Shown here: positions 12,296-22,542 of the stretch, in pieces
How the letters are laid out: each line of letters starts with the position of its first letter
Position numbering within the stretch: position 1 is the stretch's first letter
Assembly (NCBI RefSeq): GCF_964340395.1
Contig: NC_135557.1
Span: 19,766,225-19,808,724 of the forward strand
Direction of reading: 5' to 3'
Length of the DNA stretch: 42,500 nt
Source of the DNA: Glandiceps talaboti
Lineage: Eukaryota > Hemichordata > Enteropneusta > Spengelidae
Notes under the pieces: generated by a model
Databases searched by the model: none
What the model saw: only the letters and a program-made list of their open reading frames with translations
What the model was told of the DNA's origin: nothing
Position numbers and translations under genes: made by a program

Positions 12296-12495
12296 TGTAA
12301 CATTAAAAAAGCCACCCGACTCGACTATGTATACTACATGCTAAGATAAGAACCCTACCAACTATACTAACAGGTGTGTTTGACGTGCAAGTGAATAAAC
12401 AGAAAAAGAAATTTCGCTGTATTTATCCTTCCTTTCACGATTTTCAGCAGACATCCTTTACATAATATCAATTACATTTCCAGACATGCATAGTT

Positions 12496-14168
12496 TTAAG
12501 GTAATTTTATGAATACTTGTCCGGACTGGTCCACATTTGTCTGCAGCTGACAACATCGTGCTGTAGTCCACTCGGAGTTACAATCAGATCTAGGGTGGCA
12601 GTAACAGCCTTGTTGATTGGCTGACGCATCTTCTATGATATACGAGCCACAGTCATTGCCACAACTGCATCCAATCACAACGTAGCCTGGCATTAAGAAA
12701 TAGGACAGAGAATTAAAGAAATGAAAATAAATTAAAGGCTCAATTAATTCGTAATAACGGTTGATTGGAGCACAAACTCGAAGTGGTAGGCACAGTTGCG
12801 CTTTTTTCATACACAACAAAATATTTGTTTTATACAAATTTGGTATCGTTATTGCAGCATGGACGTATACATTAAATACACAATCATGCTATGTAGTGGC
12901 TACCACCTAAGTTTCCGGGGTTGAACAAATAAAGTTTGCTTGCTTGGGGATCTCGATGGCGAAGAGTGTGATAAATAGGAGAGTCTCCACACAAACCAAA
13001 ATATTTTCATATTTGAAACGAGGTGACTATTTCTCATTACTAGTACCAAATCTTAACATCTGATCTATATTGTGGCATGAACCTTTTTATTACATTTGTT
13101 GAAGCTATGATTTTGGTACCCTTTATATCATGGACGTCAGATATAGTTACAATTACTTATAACTATGGTTAACTCCGACTTCATATTTAACCATTCTGCG
13201 CGGGGGGGGGGGAGACTTTCTTAAGATTAACAATGAAAAATAGTATACGCACACTCACCTACTGGACAAGTGGCACGAAGTGAGCTGTGGTTTCGGCTAA
13301 TGCACGATATGGACTCACAATCAGAATCTGAAATACGTAATAATTAAAATAAAGAATAAAGACAAATGTCTCTTTGAAACCTATACACATTTATATAAAG
13401 GTGAGTGGTTGTCCAATCGATACACTAGTCCTGACGAAGTGTTATTTAATTGCTGTCAATTATGAAATGTAAAGTTTAAAAATACAATTTCAAACAACAT
13501 ATAGGAATTCGAAAAGGCTAACATACTCTACGGACGTTTACAGCACGTGGTAGCGAGGTTGATCGTATATTTATTGTGAGGACATGACTGTGGAAAATGA
13601 ACTAACATAGGACACTACTTTCGTGACTGAAGTGAGCGAAGGGAGGACATAAGGAAATGACAAAATTGGGCAAAATCAACAATGCAACTGTTATAAAAAA
13701 AACCAATACCATTGTTATACAAACAACAATGCAACTGTTATAAAAACAACAACAATGCAATTGTTATCAAAACAACAGCGGGTAGATTCGGGCGACCCTT
13801 TTATCAATTTGTTTATATCTGTGGACGTTATAATTTAACACTAACAGTCTTTCTTGATCACTATGACATATAATGTAGCATTGCAACAATAATCAGAGTT
13901 ATGGGGTCCTGGCTCGATTGGTATTTATGTTTTGATAAGTTACCGAGTCAATGGTAAATCCACTGCACGTCTTTGCCTGAAACTTGTCTCATTGACGCTC
14001 ACCACAAGCAACCAAACGCACCGGTGTTTTTTCGAAGGTTCTATCTGTTTAATATGTATATACCATAATACCGTGTTAACTACCTGAACGAGTCCCCCTG
14101 TAGGCCAGCACAGACACTCCACAAATGATGAGCACAACAAGAACGAAATAGATCCAAATTGACCTCAT
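12496..14168 (-). CDS. Resistin/RELM-like secreted cysteine-rich protein, three exons
   Basis: Exons complement(join(12496..12686, 13259..13327, 14084..14168)) give 114 residues; both introns are GT..AG and phase 1. Exon 1 encodes a signal peptide (about 1-22, hydrophobic FVLVVLIICGVSVLA, probable cleavage after Ala22). Exon 2 carries Cys32, Cys37 and Cys49. Exon 3 carries Cys58, 60, 64, 79, 81, 87, 96 and 97. Core spacing is C-x11-C-x8-C-x-C-x3-C-x14-C-x-C-x5-C-x8-CC. The resistin family pattern is C-x11-C-x8-C-x-C-x3-C-x10-C-x-C-x-C-x9-CC, so the first half is identical and the end similar. Motifs also agree: ATCPVGYVVIGCSCGNDCGS against the family's ATCPxGF..GCxCGxxCGS, and EWTTARCC against DWTxARCC. 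Cys32 sits where the family has the N-terminal cysteine used for an interchain disulfide, giving 11 cysteines in the mature chain as in resistin. Differences: the helical N-terminal tail is nearly absent, and a 17-residue tail follows CC. Vertebrate relatives are secreted hormones or immune effectors; function here is unknown. No paralogue was seen in the window. Confidence 0.88.
13673..13782. repeat. Short tandem repeat in intron 1 of the resistin-like gene (about 30-35 bp unit)
   Basis: 'AATGCAACTGTTATAAAAA' plus an AAC-rich spacer recurs three to four times (at 13680, 13728 and, with variation, 13755). It is a decayed minisatellite of uneven period. Confidence 0.65.
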
Positions 14169-14232
14169 TTCAGGATACCTTAGAATTAAATTACAATATA
14201 AATAAGCGATGTAATTTTCCTGTATGTACGGC

Positions 14233-14300
14233 TTATGTATGTATGTACGTACGTACGTACGTACGTATGTATGTATGTATGTATGTATGTATGTATGTAT
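14233..14300. repeat. (TATG)/(TACG) array just upstream of the resistin-like start codon
   Basis: About 17 tetranucleotide units, with a central (TACG)n patch, begin roughly 65 bases 5' of ATG14168 on the minus strand. The array therefore lies in the 5' UTR or core-promoter region of the gene. The minus frame stays open through it and joins the coding frame, but the translation is a YIHT/YVRT repeat and is not taken as protein. Confidence 0.93.
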
Positions 14301-15251
14301 AGATTTATATACATGTCTATAATATCTAAAAAAAATATATTCATGAACCAATTGAAGTGAATATCGAAATTGCATTTGCCAATATGTATGCTGTAACAGC
14401 TAGTGTTTATATAAGGTGTTTTATTTGAAGTCATGTTGCTCAATAGCAGCAATTTATTCAATTGCCTTACTGCAATAGTATACTTTCTCGCGAAATATTA
14501 GTTGTTGATGTTCTTCTATGAACACAAGCAATTTTAATTTCTCTTTGAAAAAAATGATACTACGAGTATAAAGGAGAGTGGTCAGACAGAAATCTACAAA
14601 GGAAGAACACACACATTTCCAATTCATGCACAGAACACCCAAACACGGACACAGAAATGAGTGACCCACCTACACATCTATGCCAAACTCTCATCTATTT
14701 CTGTCAAAGCTATTGTCACAATTTGAAAATAAAACCAAGCATGTTACCTTTCGTTGTGGTAGATATGTTGACATTGATACACAATGTGATCCGTTGTGGA
14801 AACGGTGTAGAGAATATTTCGATGCAAAAACCAAACAGAGTCGTTTACAAATTGACAGTTAAAATGGTCGTCAACTGAAAGGTATCTAAAGCTGTCAACA
14901 CATTTCAGTACAAAAACGTAGTTTTATTTGGAAATTAATTTAATAAAGTTATACGGTAGGACATATTTACTTAAAACAATAACATAAAAAAAACTGTGTA
15001 CATTTGTTAAATTTGATATCCTATATCAATACCATATGAATAAAAATAAAACTATTGTTTGAATATTTTACGGGTACCATACACATAATCAAAATACAAT
15101 AATAGTCTTGAAATTAATCTCTCTTCGTCATTTCATGGATGTCGCGTAGAAAGGTCTGTAATATTTTTGTTTCAAGTTCATTGCTTTACAAATGATAACG
15201 TACAGTAAATTAAGGTAGTCATGTGCAGAATGGCATGATACAATAAATTCA

Positions 15252-15424
<173 letters not shown>

Positions 15425-15482
15425 ATTACGCTCTGCCACTGCGGTATAGAGCACTGTTTTAGCAGATTTATACTCACCAAGT

Positions 15483-15613
<131 letters not shown>

Positions 15614-15773
15614 GAAATGCATAAGGAACTTGTGACACAGTCCGAAAAATTAGATGCAAAATCCGACGTTTCGAATAAAAATTCTTTATCAAGGTATTTA
15701 TAGGCAAGACATATTAGGTAAACACCTAGATATATCTGAATGTTATAGAACAGAACGACAGCCGCGCCAAAAA

Positions 15774-15962
15774 AATATATATATGTGTATATCTATATGT
15801 GTGTATATGTGTCTGTCTGTCTGTGTGTGTGTGTGTGTGCGTGCGTGCGTGCGCGTGTGTGTGTGTGTACATGTGTGTTCGTGTACATATGTGTATATGT
15901 GTGTGTCTGTATGTGAGTGAGTGAGTGAGTGAGTGAGTACATATGTGTTTATGTGTGTGTTT
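15774..15962. repeat. Compound TA/TG/CTGT/GC-TG/GAGT microsatellite
   Basis: Successive short runs of AT, TGTATA, CTGT, TG, GCGT, TG and GAGT. Both strands stay open and give spurious cysteine/valine- or histidine/threonine-rich ORFs. Confidence 0.92.
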
Positions 15963-16383
15963 CAACACGAAAATGTGTCGATATTCTATTAAATCATTGA
16001 CTGTAAGCCAAATTTAAATACGCTAATAATTCTGACTCATCTAGGATTAATCTAACAACGCCAACCACTGATTACGATAACAACTTGCCAATCTGTATCG
16101 TGAAACAGTGATACCTGTCTCACCTTGATAGAATGACATTGTTTCCCAATACAGTACAAAATATTAAAACATTTGCTCTCGGGCGTTATTTATGAGGGTT
16201 CTTTAACTAAATGAATATTATAGTTCGAGATGACAGCCTATGCAGCAGACAATTCAACCGCGACTGATTTCAATAGATGTCTCATTACGCTCTAGGGTGT
16301 TTTGGTTTTTGAAACATGTTTTTATCACTTAGTGTGTATGTCAGGTATCACATAACTATATTGGTCACGTGATACCTCACACA

Positions 16384-16520
16384 GTCTCCCGATATTTAGA
16401 AACAGCGACTCGTCGAGGACGAGTGTTTAGAGAATAAGATACATCTATATGGGCAACATGATTCCGAGCTGACGTCTTAGGAATGGGAATTAGAAATATC
16501 AAGACAGTATTTATTCATTG
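16384..16520. mobile_element. MITE-like palindromic element, copy B (diverged)
   Basis: Shares with 26029-26217, in order: TCTCCCG.TATT, TCGTCGAGGACGA, ATGGGCAACATGATTCCGAG (there ATAGGGGAAGCATGAGTCCG), GAAATA(T/C)C and TTTATTCATTGTATAAAC. Its own ends GATATTT (from 16391) and AAATATC are inverted. It has no coding capacity, so it is read as a non-autonomous transposon relic. Confidence 0.6.
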
Positions 16521-16581
16521 TATAAACGCGATAAGTTTGAAATATTTTAGTACATAGATTCAGATACGTACTTGTACAATC

Positions 16582-16633
16582 TAACCTGTGACTTCATGAA
16601 TAATTACTAACCTGTGACGTCATGAATAATTAC
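16582..16633. repeat. 26-bp direct tandem duplication
   Basis: TAACCTGTGACTTCATGAAT + AATTAC is followed at once by a copy differing only by T to G, which turns TGACTTCA into TGACGTCA, the palindromic CRE-type octamer. This is a recent local duplication. Confidence 0.9.
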
Positions 16634-16810
16634 ACCGAGATATCTGTTAACATAGATAAAATGTATACGTGACAAAACGTAATATATTCCACATTATATC
16701 TGTCTTCTTTCGGGTCATGCCTCTATGTGTGAATAATACACCGCGGTACTAACGAACAAAGAGGTGATATCGGGCAAAATACCGAATGTCAAATACATGG
16801 GATTTTTATT

Positions 16811-17060
16811 GAATCATACACAGTGAATTACAGTCACGAATTATTGATAGCCAATTACTCTCGTTCTCTTTGTTCTATTAGTTTGACCTAATATAAATAA
16901 TTTTTAATTTGTATTCATTGATAAATTCTTGTAATTATTCCGAGACATTTTGACCTATACTTGGGAATCCAAAAAGAAAACATGAAAAGAGATAGATACA
17001 CTGCCCACTACATCTTGTGGCGGTAATAAAAATGTCACGTAGTGAGTTAACTATATTGTG
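16811..17060. repeat. Diverged segmental duplication, copy 1
   Basis: AATCATACACAGTGAATTA, TTGACCT, TTTAATTTGTATTCATTGA, TTTTGACCT and a TTGTGGC...AATAAA block occur in the same order and spacing from 17275 onward, about 460 bp downstream. The copies differ at many bases, so the event is old. Confidence 0.75.
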
Positions 17061-17272
17061 AGGGTTGTATCACTTAGCTTGCTATCGATGTAGCAATTTT
17101 CGAGCATAAACTTTCTGAATAAAAATCACGTCTGGACTCGTTCATGTAAAACCTTTGAAATGGCCTTGACTATAGTTCATTTCATTGTTGTATGACCAAG
17201 CTAGTGTTACAATAGAAATATAATACATAGTAATATATATGTTTATTGTTGTAGTAATCGTTGTTTTTATTC

Positions 17273-17480
17273 ACAATCATACACAGTGAATTATAGTTAT
17301 GAACAGCAGCCTTTTATTGTCTTTCCCTTCGTTTTATTAGTTTGACCTTATTTCCGTAATGTTTAATTTGTATTCATTGACAAACTGTTGTATTTATTTC
17401 GTGACGCTTTGACCTTAGACTTCGATTAATCATAACATTGCTCATGACACATTGTGGCAAATAAATATCGCACGTTCTTC
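17273..17480. repeat. Diverged segmental duplication, copy 2
   Basis: Partner of 16811-17060, in direct orientation. The best-kept blocks are AATCATACACAGTGAATTA at 17275, TTATTAGTTTGACCT near 17334 and TTTAATTTGTATTCATTGA near 17362. Neither copy contains an open reading frame of interest. Confidence 0.75.
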
Positions 17481-17537
17481 AAGAGACTAACAGTTCCATT
17501 TATTGAGTGATTGTTGATATTTATAAACTAAAATGAA

Positions 17538-17542
17538 TGAGA

Positions 17543-17624
<82 letters not shown>
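17538..17624. repeat. (GA)n microsatellite
   Basis: About 40 GA dinucleotides with few interruptions. The minus-strand ORF over it (SLSLSL) is an artefact. Confidence 0.97.
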
Positions 17625-17628
<4 letters not shown>

Positions 17629-17934
17629 ATACACTGGTTACCCTTGAAACAAGTCAGGGATAGTTTAAAAACTGACGTTATATGAATGAATTGAATGTGC
17701 AATTCAATAAATTCAATAACAGTTTTTACATTTGATAAAAGACAAGAATCAAATACAAAGTAACAAGGTTAATTAGTCATATGTGTTTTTAAATCTTCAT
17801 TTTGTTAAATTATTAAATGACAATGAGTTGAATGCCATGACAGATCTAGAGGTACTGTAACAATACAAGTAGACATGTATAAATATCGTAATATCACAAA
17901 CAACTCATCAAACCTACATTAGGACAGCTTGCTG

Positions 17935-18168
17935 ATGACTGAATGCAAAATGTCGAAAACTCCAAACAACTTCAAGAGCAAAGTGTTGTCATTTTTGCCG
18001 CGTATCAAGTGTGGATATCGTCGACGACTCCATCGACATCAGAGTTCAATCGCATCTCAAATGGTGTACTTTATTTTCCGTAAAGTGATGGCATCTAGCA
18101 TATCATTTAGTAGTGTCTTCCGACGAGCATTCATCAAAGGATACATGTTTAAGGAGTCTAAAAAGTAA
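17935..18168 (+). CDS. Small basic ORF of 77 residues, hypothetical
   Basis: ATG17935 (or the internal ATG17950, MSKTPNNFKSKV) opens a 77-residue frame rich in Arg, Lys and Ser (RRRLHRH near residues 27-33) with no known domain and no signal peptide. The stop TAA overlaps a good donor, AAAAA|GTAAGC at 18165, so it could instead be a first coding exon. I could not join it in frame to the open stretch at 19211. The codon pattern is not distinctive, so it may be chance. Confidence 0.2.
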   Translation: MTECKMSKTPNNFKSKVLSFLPRIKCGYRRRLHRHQSSIASQMVYFIFRKVMASSISFSSVFRRAFIKGYMFKESKK

Positions 18169-18327
18169 GCACATATCTCATACTTCTCTTTCAGTACTAT
18201 TATAACCGAATCATATTTAAATTATCAACATTTTCCATTTCATGTTGATTAATTTACGTTTAGGTTAGTTCATTTTTTTCGTATAAATATGTGTGTACAT
18301 TAGCGCTTATGTGTACGTGCATTTGTG

Positions 18328-18360
18328 TTGTTTGTTTGTTTGTTTGTTTGTTTGTTTGTG
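18328..18360. repeat. (GTTT)n microsatellite
   Basis: Seven GTTT units, then decayed text. No gene context. Confidence 0.9.
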
Positions 18361-18491
18361 TTTGTTAATCTGTTTGTGTATGTTTTGTTTGTGTGTGTAT
18401 ATTACGAGTAAGCAGCAAGCCTTTCATCTATGCCAAACTATTGAAATTGCGTATTTTGATGTTTATAAGCATTTTGAATAGACTGAACGAT

Positions 18492-18585
18492 TCGTTGTTT
18501 GGTTTCGTTTATGTAACCATTTATTAGCTCCAAACATTGCTACGTGCAGCAAATGGTTACATAAGCGTAGATCAAGGAAACAAAG
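18492..18585. repeat. Inverted repeat around ATGTAACCATTT
   Basis: TTTATGTAACCATTT near 18507-18521 is the reverse complement of AAATGGTTACATAAG near 18550-18564, except for the end base. Partial matches extend outward (GTTTCG..., ...GGAAAC). It is a short stem-loop, possibly a MITE remnant. Confidence 0.55.
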
Positions 18586-18649
18586 ACAGATTATTTTTCA
18601 CTTGTTTGTATTATACACTTATTGCCTAGCTAACTATGAGGGAACTAGC

Positions 18650-18962
18650 AGACATCTATTATCACGAGGGCTATTATGTATCAACCAGTTCCCTGAGGCT
18701 GAAGATGAGAGTAATAGTTTTTATATAACAAAACGAAGGGTAATATGACTTCTACTAATGCCCTAATAAGGCCAAGGGGTTATATGACTTCTACTAATGT
18801 CCTAATAAGGCCAAGGGGTAATATGACTTCTAGTAATGCCCTAATAAGGCCAAGGGGTTATATGACTTCTACTAATGCCCTAATAAGGCCAAGGGGTAAT
18901 ATGACTTCTACTAATGCCCTAATAAGGCCAAGCAACAAGTGTTTTATAACACATCACATTCT
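18650..18962. repeat. Interspersed element, copy 2, carrying an internal minisatellite
   Basis: Ordered blocks match those at 5770-5935, including AACGAAGGGTAATATGAC before and TTTTATAACACATCACATTC after the 39-bp array. The array thus looks like an in-place tandem expansion of the middle of the element. Confidence 0.6.
18740..18932. repeat. 39-bp minisatellite, about five copies
   Basis: The unit ATGACTTCTACTAATGCCCT + AATAAGGCCAAGGGGTTAT repeats five times with a few substitutions, the last unit losing its end. The period is divisible by three and the plus frame stays open (MTSTNALIRPRGY/N repeated), but no start context, splice sites or neighbouring exons support coding. Confidence 0.95.
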
Positions 18963-19210
18963 TTCTATAGTCAAAGCAAATCCCCGATAAAACTTCCGTT
19001 CTTTGTCAAGATTAACCTTTAGAAGGAAACTAGTACGCCAATAGTGCGCTCTATATGCAGATTGAGGTCACGATGGGTCAATAGTCCATGGCACGTGGTA
19101 AGATCATAGGCCAATCAATGTGGGCTATGTGAATATGATGTTATAAAACACTTTACTTGATTGTTTTTTGTCAGTTGTAACAATAGTCTCACGATTCCTT
19201 TGCCACACAG

Positions 19211-19588
19211 GTAATACAATTGAGGAAAACGCAGCGAAGATACACTTAATATATCGTCTAAGGCCAGAACTGTCTGTATCTTCAAATGATGCCTACTATT
19301 TGACTGTGACGCAAGAGGGCGGCCTTCTATATAATGCACAACAATGGTCACTGTAGTATGTACAGTATACGTACGTCACACAATTGGCATCAGCAATATT
19401 GACATGTACAATAGCTTCACCACTGAGTTGGGTAAATATAATCACCATGCAATTAAGGATACAAGAAAGGAACTACAGAATAAAAGTCATCATATCAATG
19501 GACGAAAATGTTCTCTTTGTCACTGTGAATTTGAAGGACAGCATTTATTTGACATTCAATTTGGAAAATGTTAAAGCGAGACAAAAGG
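19211..19588 (+). pseudogene. Open stretch of about 125 codons broken by one in-frame TAG; unknown
   Basis: From an acceptor-like CCACACAG|GTAATACAATT, the frame reads GNTIEENAAKIHLIYRLRPE and on to QQWSL, hits TAG at 19354-19356, then continues open in the same frame through YVQYTYVTQLASAIL and a beta-rich segment (NYRIKVIISMDENVLFVTVN) to a donor-like AAAAG|GTAATA at 19589. A frame open on both sides of one stop suggests a recently broken exon. I do not recognise the family, and coding by chance cannot be excluded. Confidence 0.25.
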
Positions 19589-19984
19589 TAATACCACCGA
19601 CGTCATTACAAGTATTTCGACGAGAATTGAGTGTGACATGATTCAATACCAGTTACTGGTGAAGTCGAATGACTGTAAAAGTCTGGTTTGTGATGTAAAA
19701 GCAGTGAAGTAATTCATTGGTGATATTATCAATGGAAGAGTGAACAATTCAAACCGTTGAAGTCACAGAGTCCATGGCGGTCACAGTGGCAGGAGGAATA
19801 TATTAAGTTGGCAGTTAAAAAGTATATTCAAAGAAATTTACCTGTCAGGTGTGCTTCGTGTCAAACAAAGCAACAGATGTCTACCTCAAAATCTCATGTT
19901 GAATCCACTAAATGATCTCGTACCTGTCCTATAACTACCAGTTACTCTAAGATAAATAAATAATATACTAGTGTTGTTAGAATT

Positions 19985-20092
19985 CATTCACCAGGTTTGG
20001 CCCACATTATTACCTAAATCTTATATTGAATCTTTTAAACACACCCTGAAAACCTTCCTTTTTCAAGTTCATTACGGAGTGTAACCTTTGAA
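19985..20092 (+). mobile_element. 3' tail of a non-LTR retrotransposon ORF (5'-truncated)
   Basis: One frame reads WPTLLPKSYIESFKHTLKTF + LFQVHYGV and stops at TAA near 20080. This is the WNSLP...FK..LKTFLF signature ending the reverse-transcriptase ORF of CR1/L2/jockey-like elements. Upstream conserved RT motifs are missing, as expected for a 5'-truncated insertion. The 3' UTR may run to about 20390, where AAAATAAATAAATAAAAC occurs. Confidence 0.5.
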
Positions 20093-22060
20093 AATTGTTC
20101 TCTCTTTTGTATGACACTTTTTATGAAATATTTTAGTATTTTGTTGTTTGGTGCATTCTGTATTTTAGTTTTTTGTCGTGTAAAGAACACCGAAGCATAG
20201 TATAGTGCGCTTTTCTTTTGATGCATAGCATGAATCATTGTCGAAATCAACATAAAAAGACACAACGCTGTACTGATGTTGCAATTCAGTGTTGCCATTG
20301 TTGTGTCTACCTGGATCATGGCAAACACAGGTTCATATAGACACAACACAGTACAGTTACGTCAAAACAAAAAATAAATAAATAAAACAAAAATAAGACA
20401 TGCCTGGCCAAAGTTCTGTTCAGCATGTTCAAATTTTATTTCATTTTACAACTAATACAAGGCAAATATAGTCGTAGACGATACACCACGCCACATGTAC
20501 AGTAAGTCTTCAGTACGAACGGGACGGGTACGTTTTTGAAAGACAATGAAACTGCTTCGTGTCACTGTGTGGATGGTAATGAACCCAATCAAGAGAAAGT
20601 GAAATAAAGTGAGTACATAGTATTCAAGGTGGCTGGTTATCAGACAAAACTAAAAAGCCCAAAAGTGTAAAATAAGAAAATTTATTCATAATTATCTGGA
20701 AAATATTTGATGATTACACGGCAAAACAAGACTAGCAATGTAGCGAGAGTGTTCGTTCTCGGTGGATTTAACCCTTGACCTAGTTTCATAAAGACGTCGA
20801 AGGAAACGAGGTCAGTGTGACATATCATGCATGATCAACAACGTTTACATGAGAATACAACTAATGTTGTCTAAACGTCAGTGGAAGAGAAATTCTGTTG
20901 ATCAGACAACGACCATTTTCATTTTCTTAAAACATCTTGAAGATAAGAAGCAAAATGTGACACTGACAGACAGGCTAGTCCGTCCGGTACCATACACATG
21001 AGGCACAAACATACCACCATGTGCATCTGGTTGACTGGGATTGATTGTTATCACGTAATATTTAGCGCTAACTTTATGCTGTTGCTTCCAAATATTATTG
21101 AACTGTAATCTTTCTAAACAAGTCATGGAAATTGCCAGAAACCTGATGATTTCATGACTGAATATGTTACGATCAAAATTTCCCTTACCTCCAGTTAAAT
21201 ATTCTGATGGGAAGCAACACAATCATTTAGTGTGACATCTGATAAGCGACATTGATGATGGGTACAGCGACGTAATTCGTAAACAAATCTAACGTTGCGT
21301 TGGTAACTATTATTTCTGTAAATGATCCTTAAATATCAAGTACACCTGTCTTCATAGCAAACAGAAATCTGAGGCCAAGTTTTGCAACGAATGGATACAT
21401 CATTCGACTCCACCACAACGGCACACAAATATATTGTGAACAATAAAATAAGTACCAATAGCTCAAAAACCTGGCTCAATTTTATCACACTCGCACAGCT
21501 CTGAGCGCCTGCAGGGTGTCGGAAAAAATCGATAATCTTTTCAGTAAACTTTGAAACACTGTATAATCAATATAATTGTACCTGTCAGCGATTTGGGAAT
21601 AATAATAATTACAAATATAGTAAGACTCATTGCAAATATTGTTTTCAGGGAATGTTATCGGCAACATTATAAATCATAACAGAACAATGTATTGCTTGGT
21701 CATGATGCGAGCTGTTCAGACAAATATCGGGGGGGAGGGGGGCTACTCCCTTATTTGAGTGTACATTGATGTGCCGACCTTTTGGGTTCGTTTTCAAGTC
21801 ATTTGGTCTAAAATGGGGTCAGGGTTTATTCGAACTCAAGAGTCTAAAACGGGTCCACTTTGCATTATATTTGATTTTGCTTGGTCTAAAATGTGGCCCT
21901 TTGTCCTTTGCCAAATCGTAATTGCCATAAATTGCCCCAAAATGTTGCCTCCTAAGGAAAATGTATTTTGTATTTTATTGACAATAGGACCAACAGGCAC
22001 CATTCCTCTAAATTGTCTCTCACACAATGCTTTATTATTATATACTATTTAAACCCCTCC
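20093..22060. other. 2 kb non-coding stretch before the triplet array
   Basis: No exon is supported. A 106-residue minus-strand ORF at 20902-21222 has no motif or splice context. Near 21730-21950 there is a G-rich run and several 'GGTCTAAAATG(G/T)GG' phrases, which look like a degraded repeat similar in style to the one at 35-175. Confidence 0.55.
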
Positions 22061-22063
22061 ACT

Positions 22064-22064
22064 T

Positions 22065-22115
<51 letters not shown>

Positions 22116-22118
22116 GTC

Positions 22119-22178
<60 letters not shown>

Positions 22179-22214
22179 ATAATAATAATAGTAGTTGTAG
22201 TAGTAGTAGTAGTT

Positions 22215-22280
<66 letters not shown>

Positions 22281-22281
22281 A
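22064..22281. repeat. (TAA)n / (TAG)n triplet array, 218 bp
   Basis: About 16 AAT-type triplets pass into a long run of GTA triplets interrupted by AAT and GTT. It lies 260-480 bp past the NXPE stop codon, within the likely 3' UTR or 3' flank. The frames over it (poly-Ser, poly-Asn, poly-Tyr) are artefacts. Confidence 0.97.
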
Positions 22282-22542
22282 ATAATTATTCTAGCCATAA
22301 TAATCACAACAGCCCTAAACAGTGGCATTCTCAATTAATAGTTTGCTTTGGTAATGTTGCCGAATGGGTGCACACATTTAAACTGGACACCAAAGAATGT
22401 GTACACGTGACATGTGTAAAATTCAATTTAAAATTGTAAACCTTTACAATGATTTCCAATGGTATATATCGTGTTTCAGATAAATTGATCCCAAACGGAC
22501 ATTCCATGTATTCCATATATCCTTAATCAATTTGTGTTATTA

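Noticed and set aside
12496-12837. Continuous minus ORF of 113 codons covering the resistin-like C-terminus
   Set aside because: Its first half has no family match; a clear acceptor (ATGCCAG|GC) at 12687 and phase-1 joining to 13259-13327 restore the family motif CPxGY across the junction.
14076-14375. N-terminal extension of the resistin-like exon 1 through the YIHT/YVRT repeat
   Set aside because: The extension is translated microsatellite; starting at ATG14168 gives a normal signal peptide and a family-like length.
18740-18990. 39-bp array read as a repeat protein (MTSTNALIRPRG)n
   Set aside because: It lies within an interspersed element with a non-coding sister copy, and has no splice or start context.
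20902-21222. 106-residue minus ORF
   Set aside because: No recognisable motif and no neighbouring exons; a donor-like site inside the frame adds no support.
22038-22334. Poly-Tyr and poly-Ser/Asn ORFs
   Set aside because: Artefacts of the TAA/TAG triplet array.
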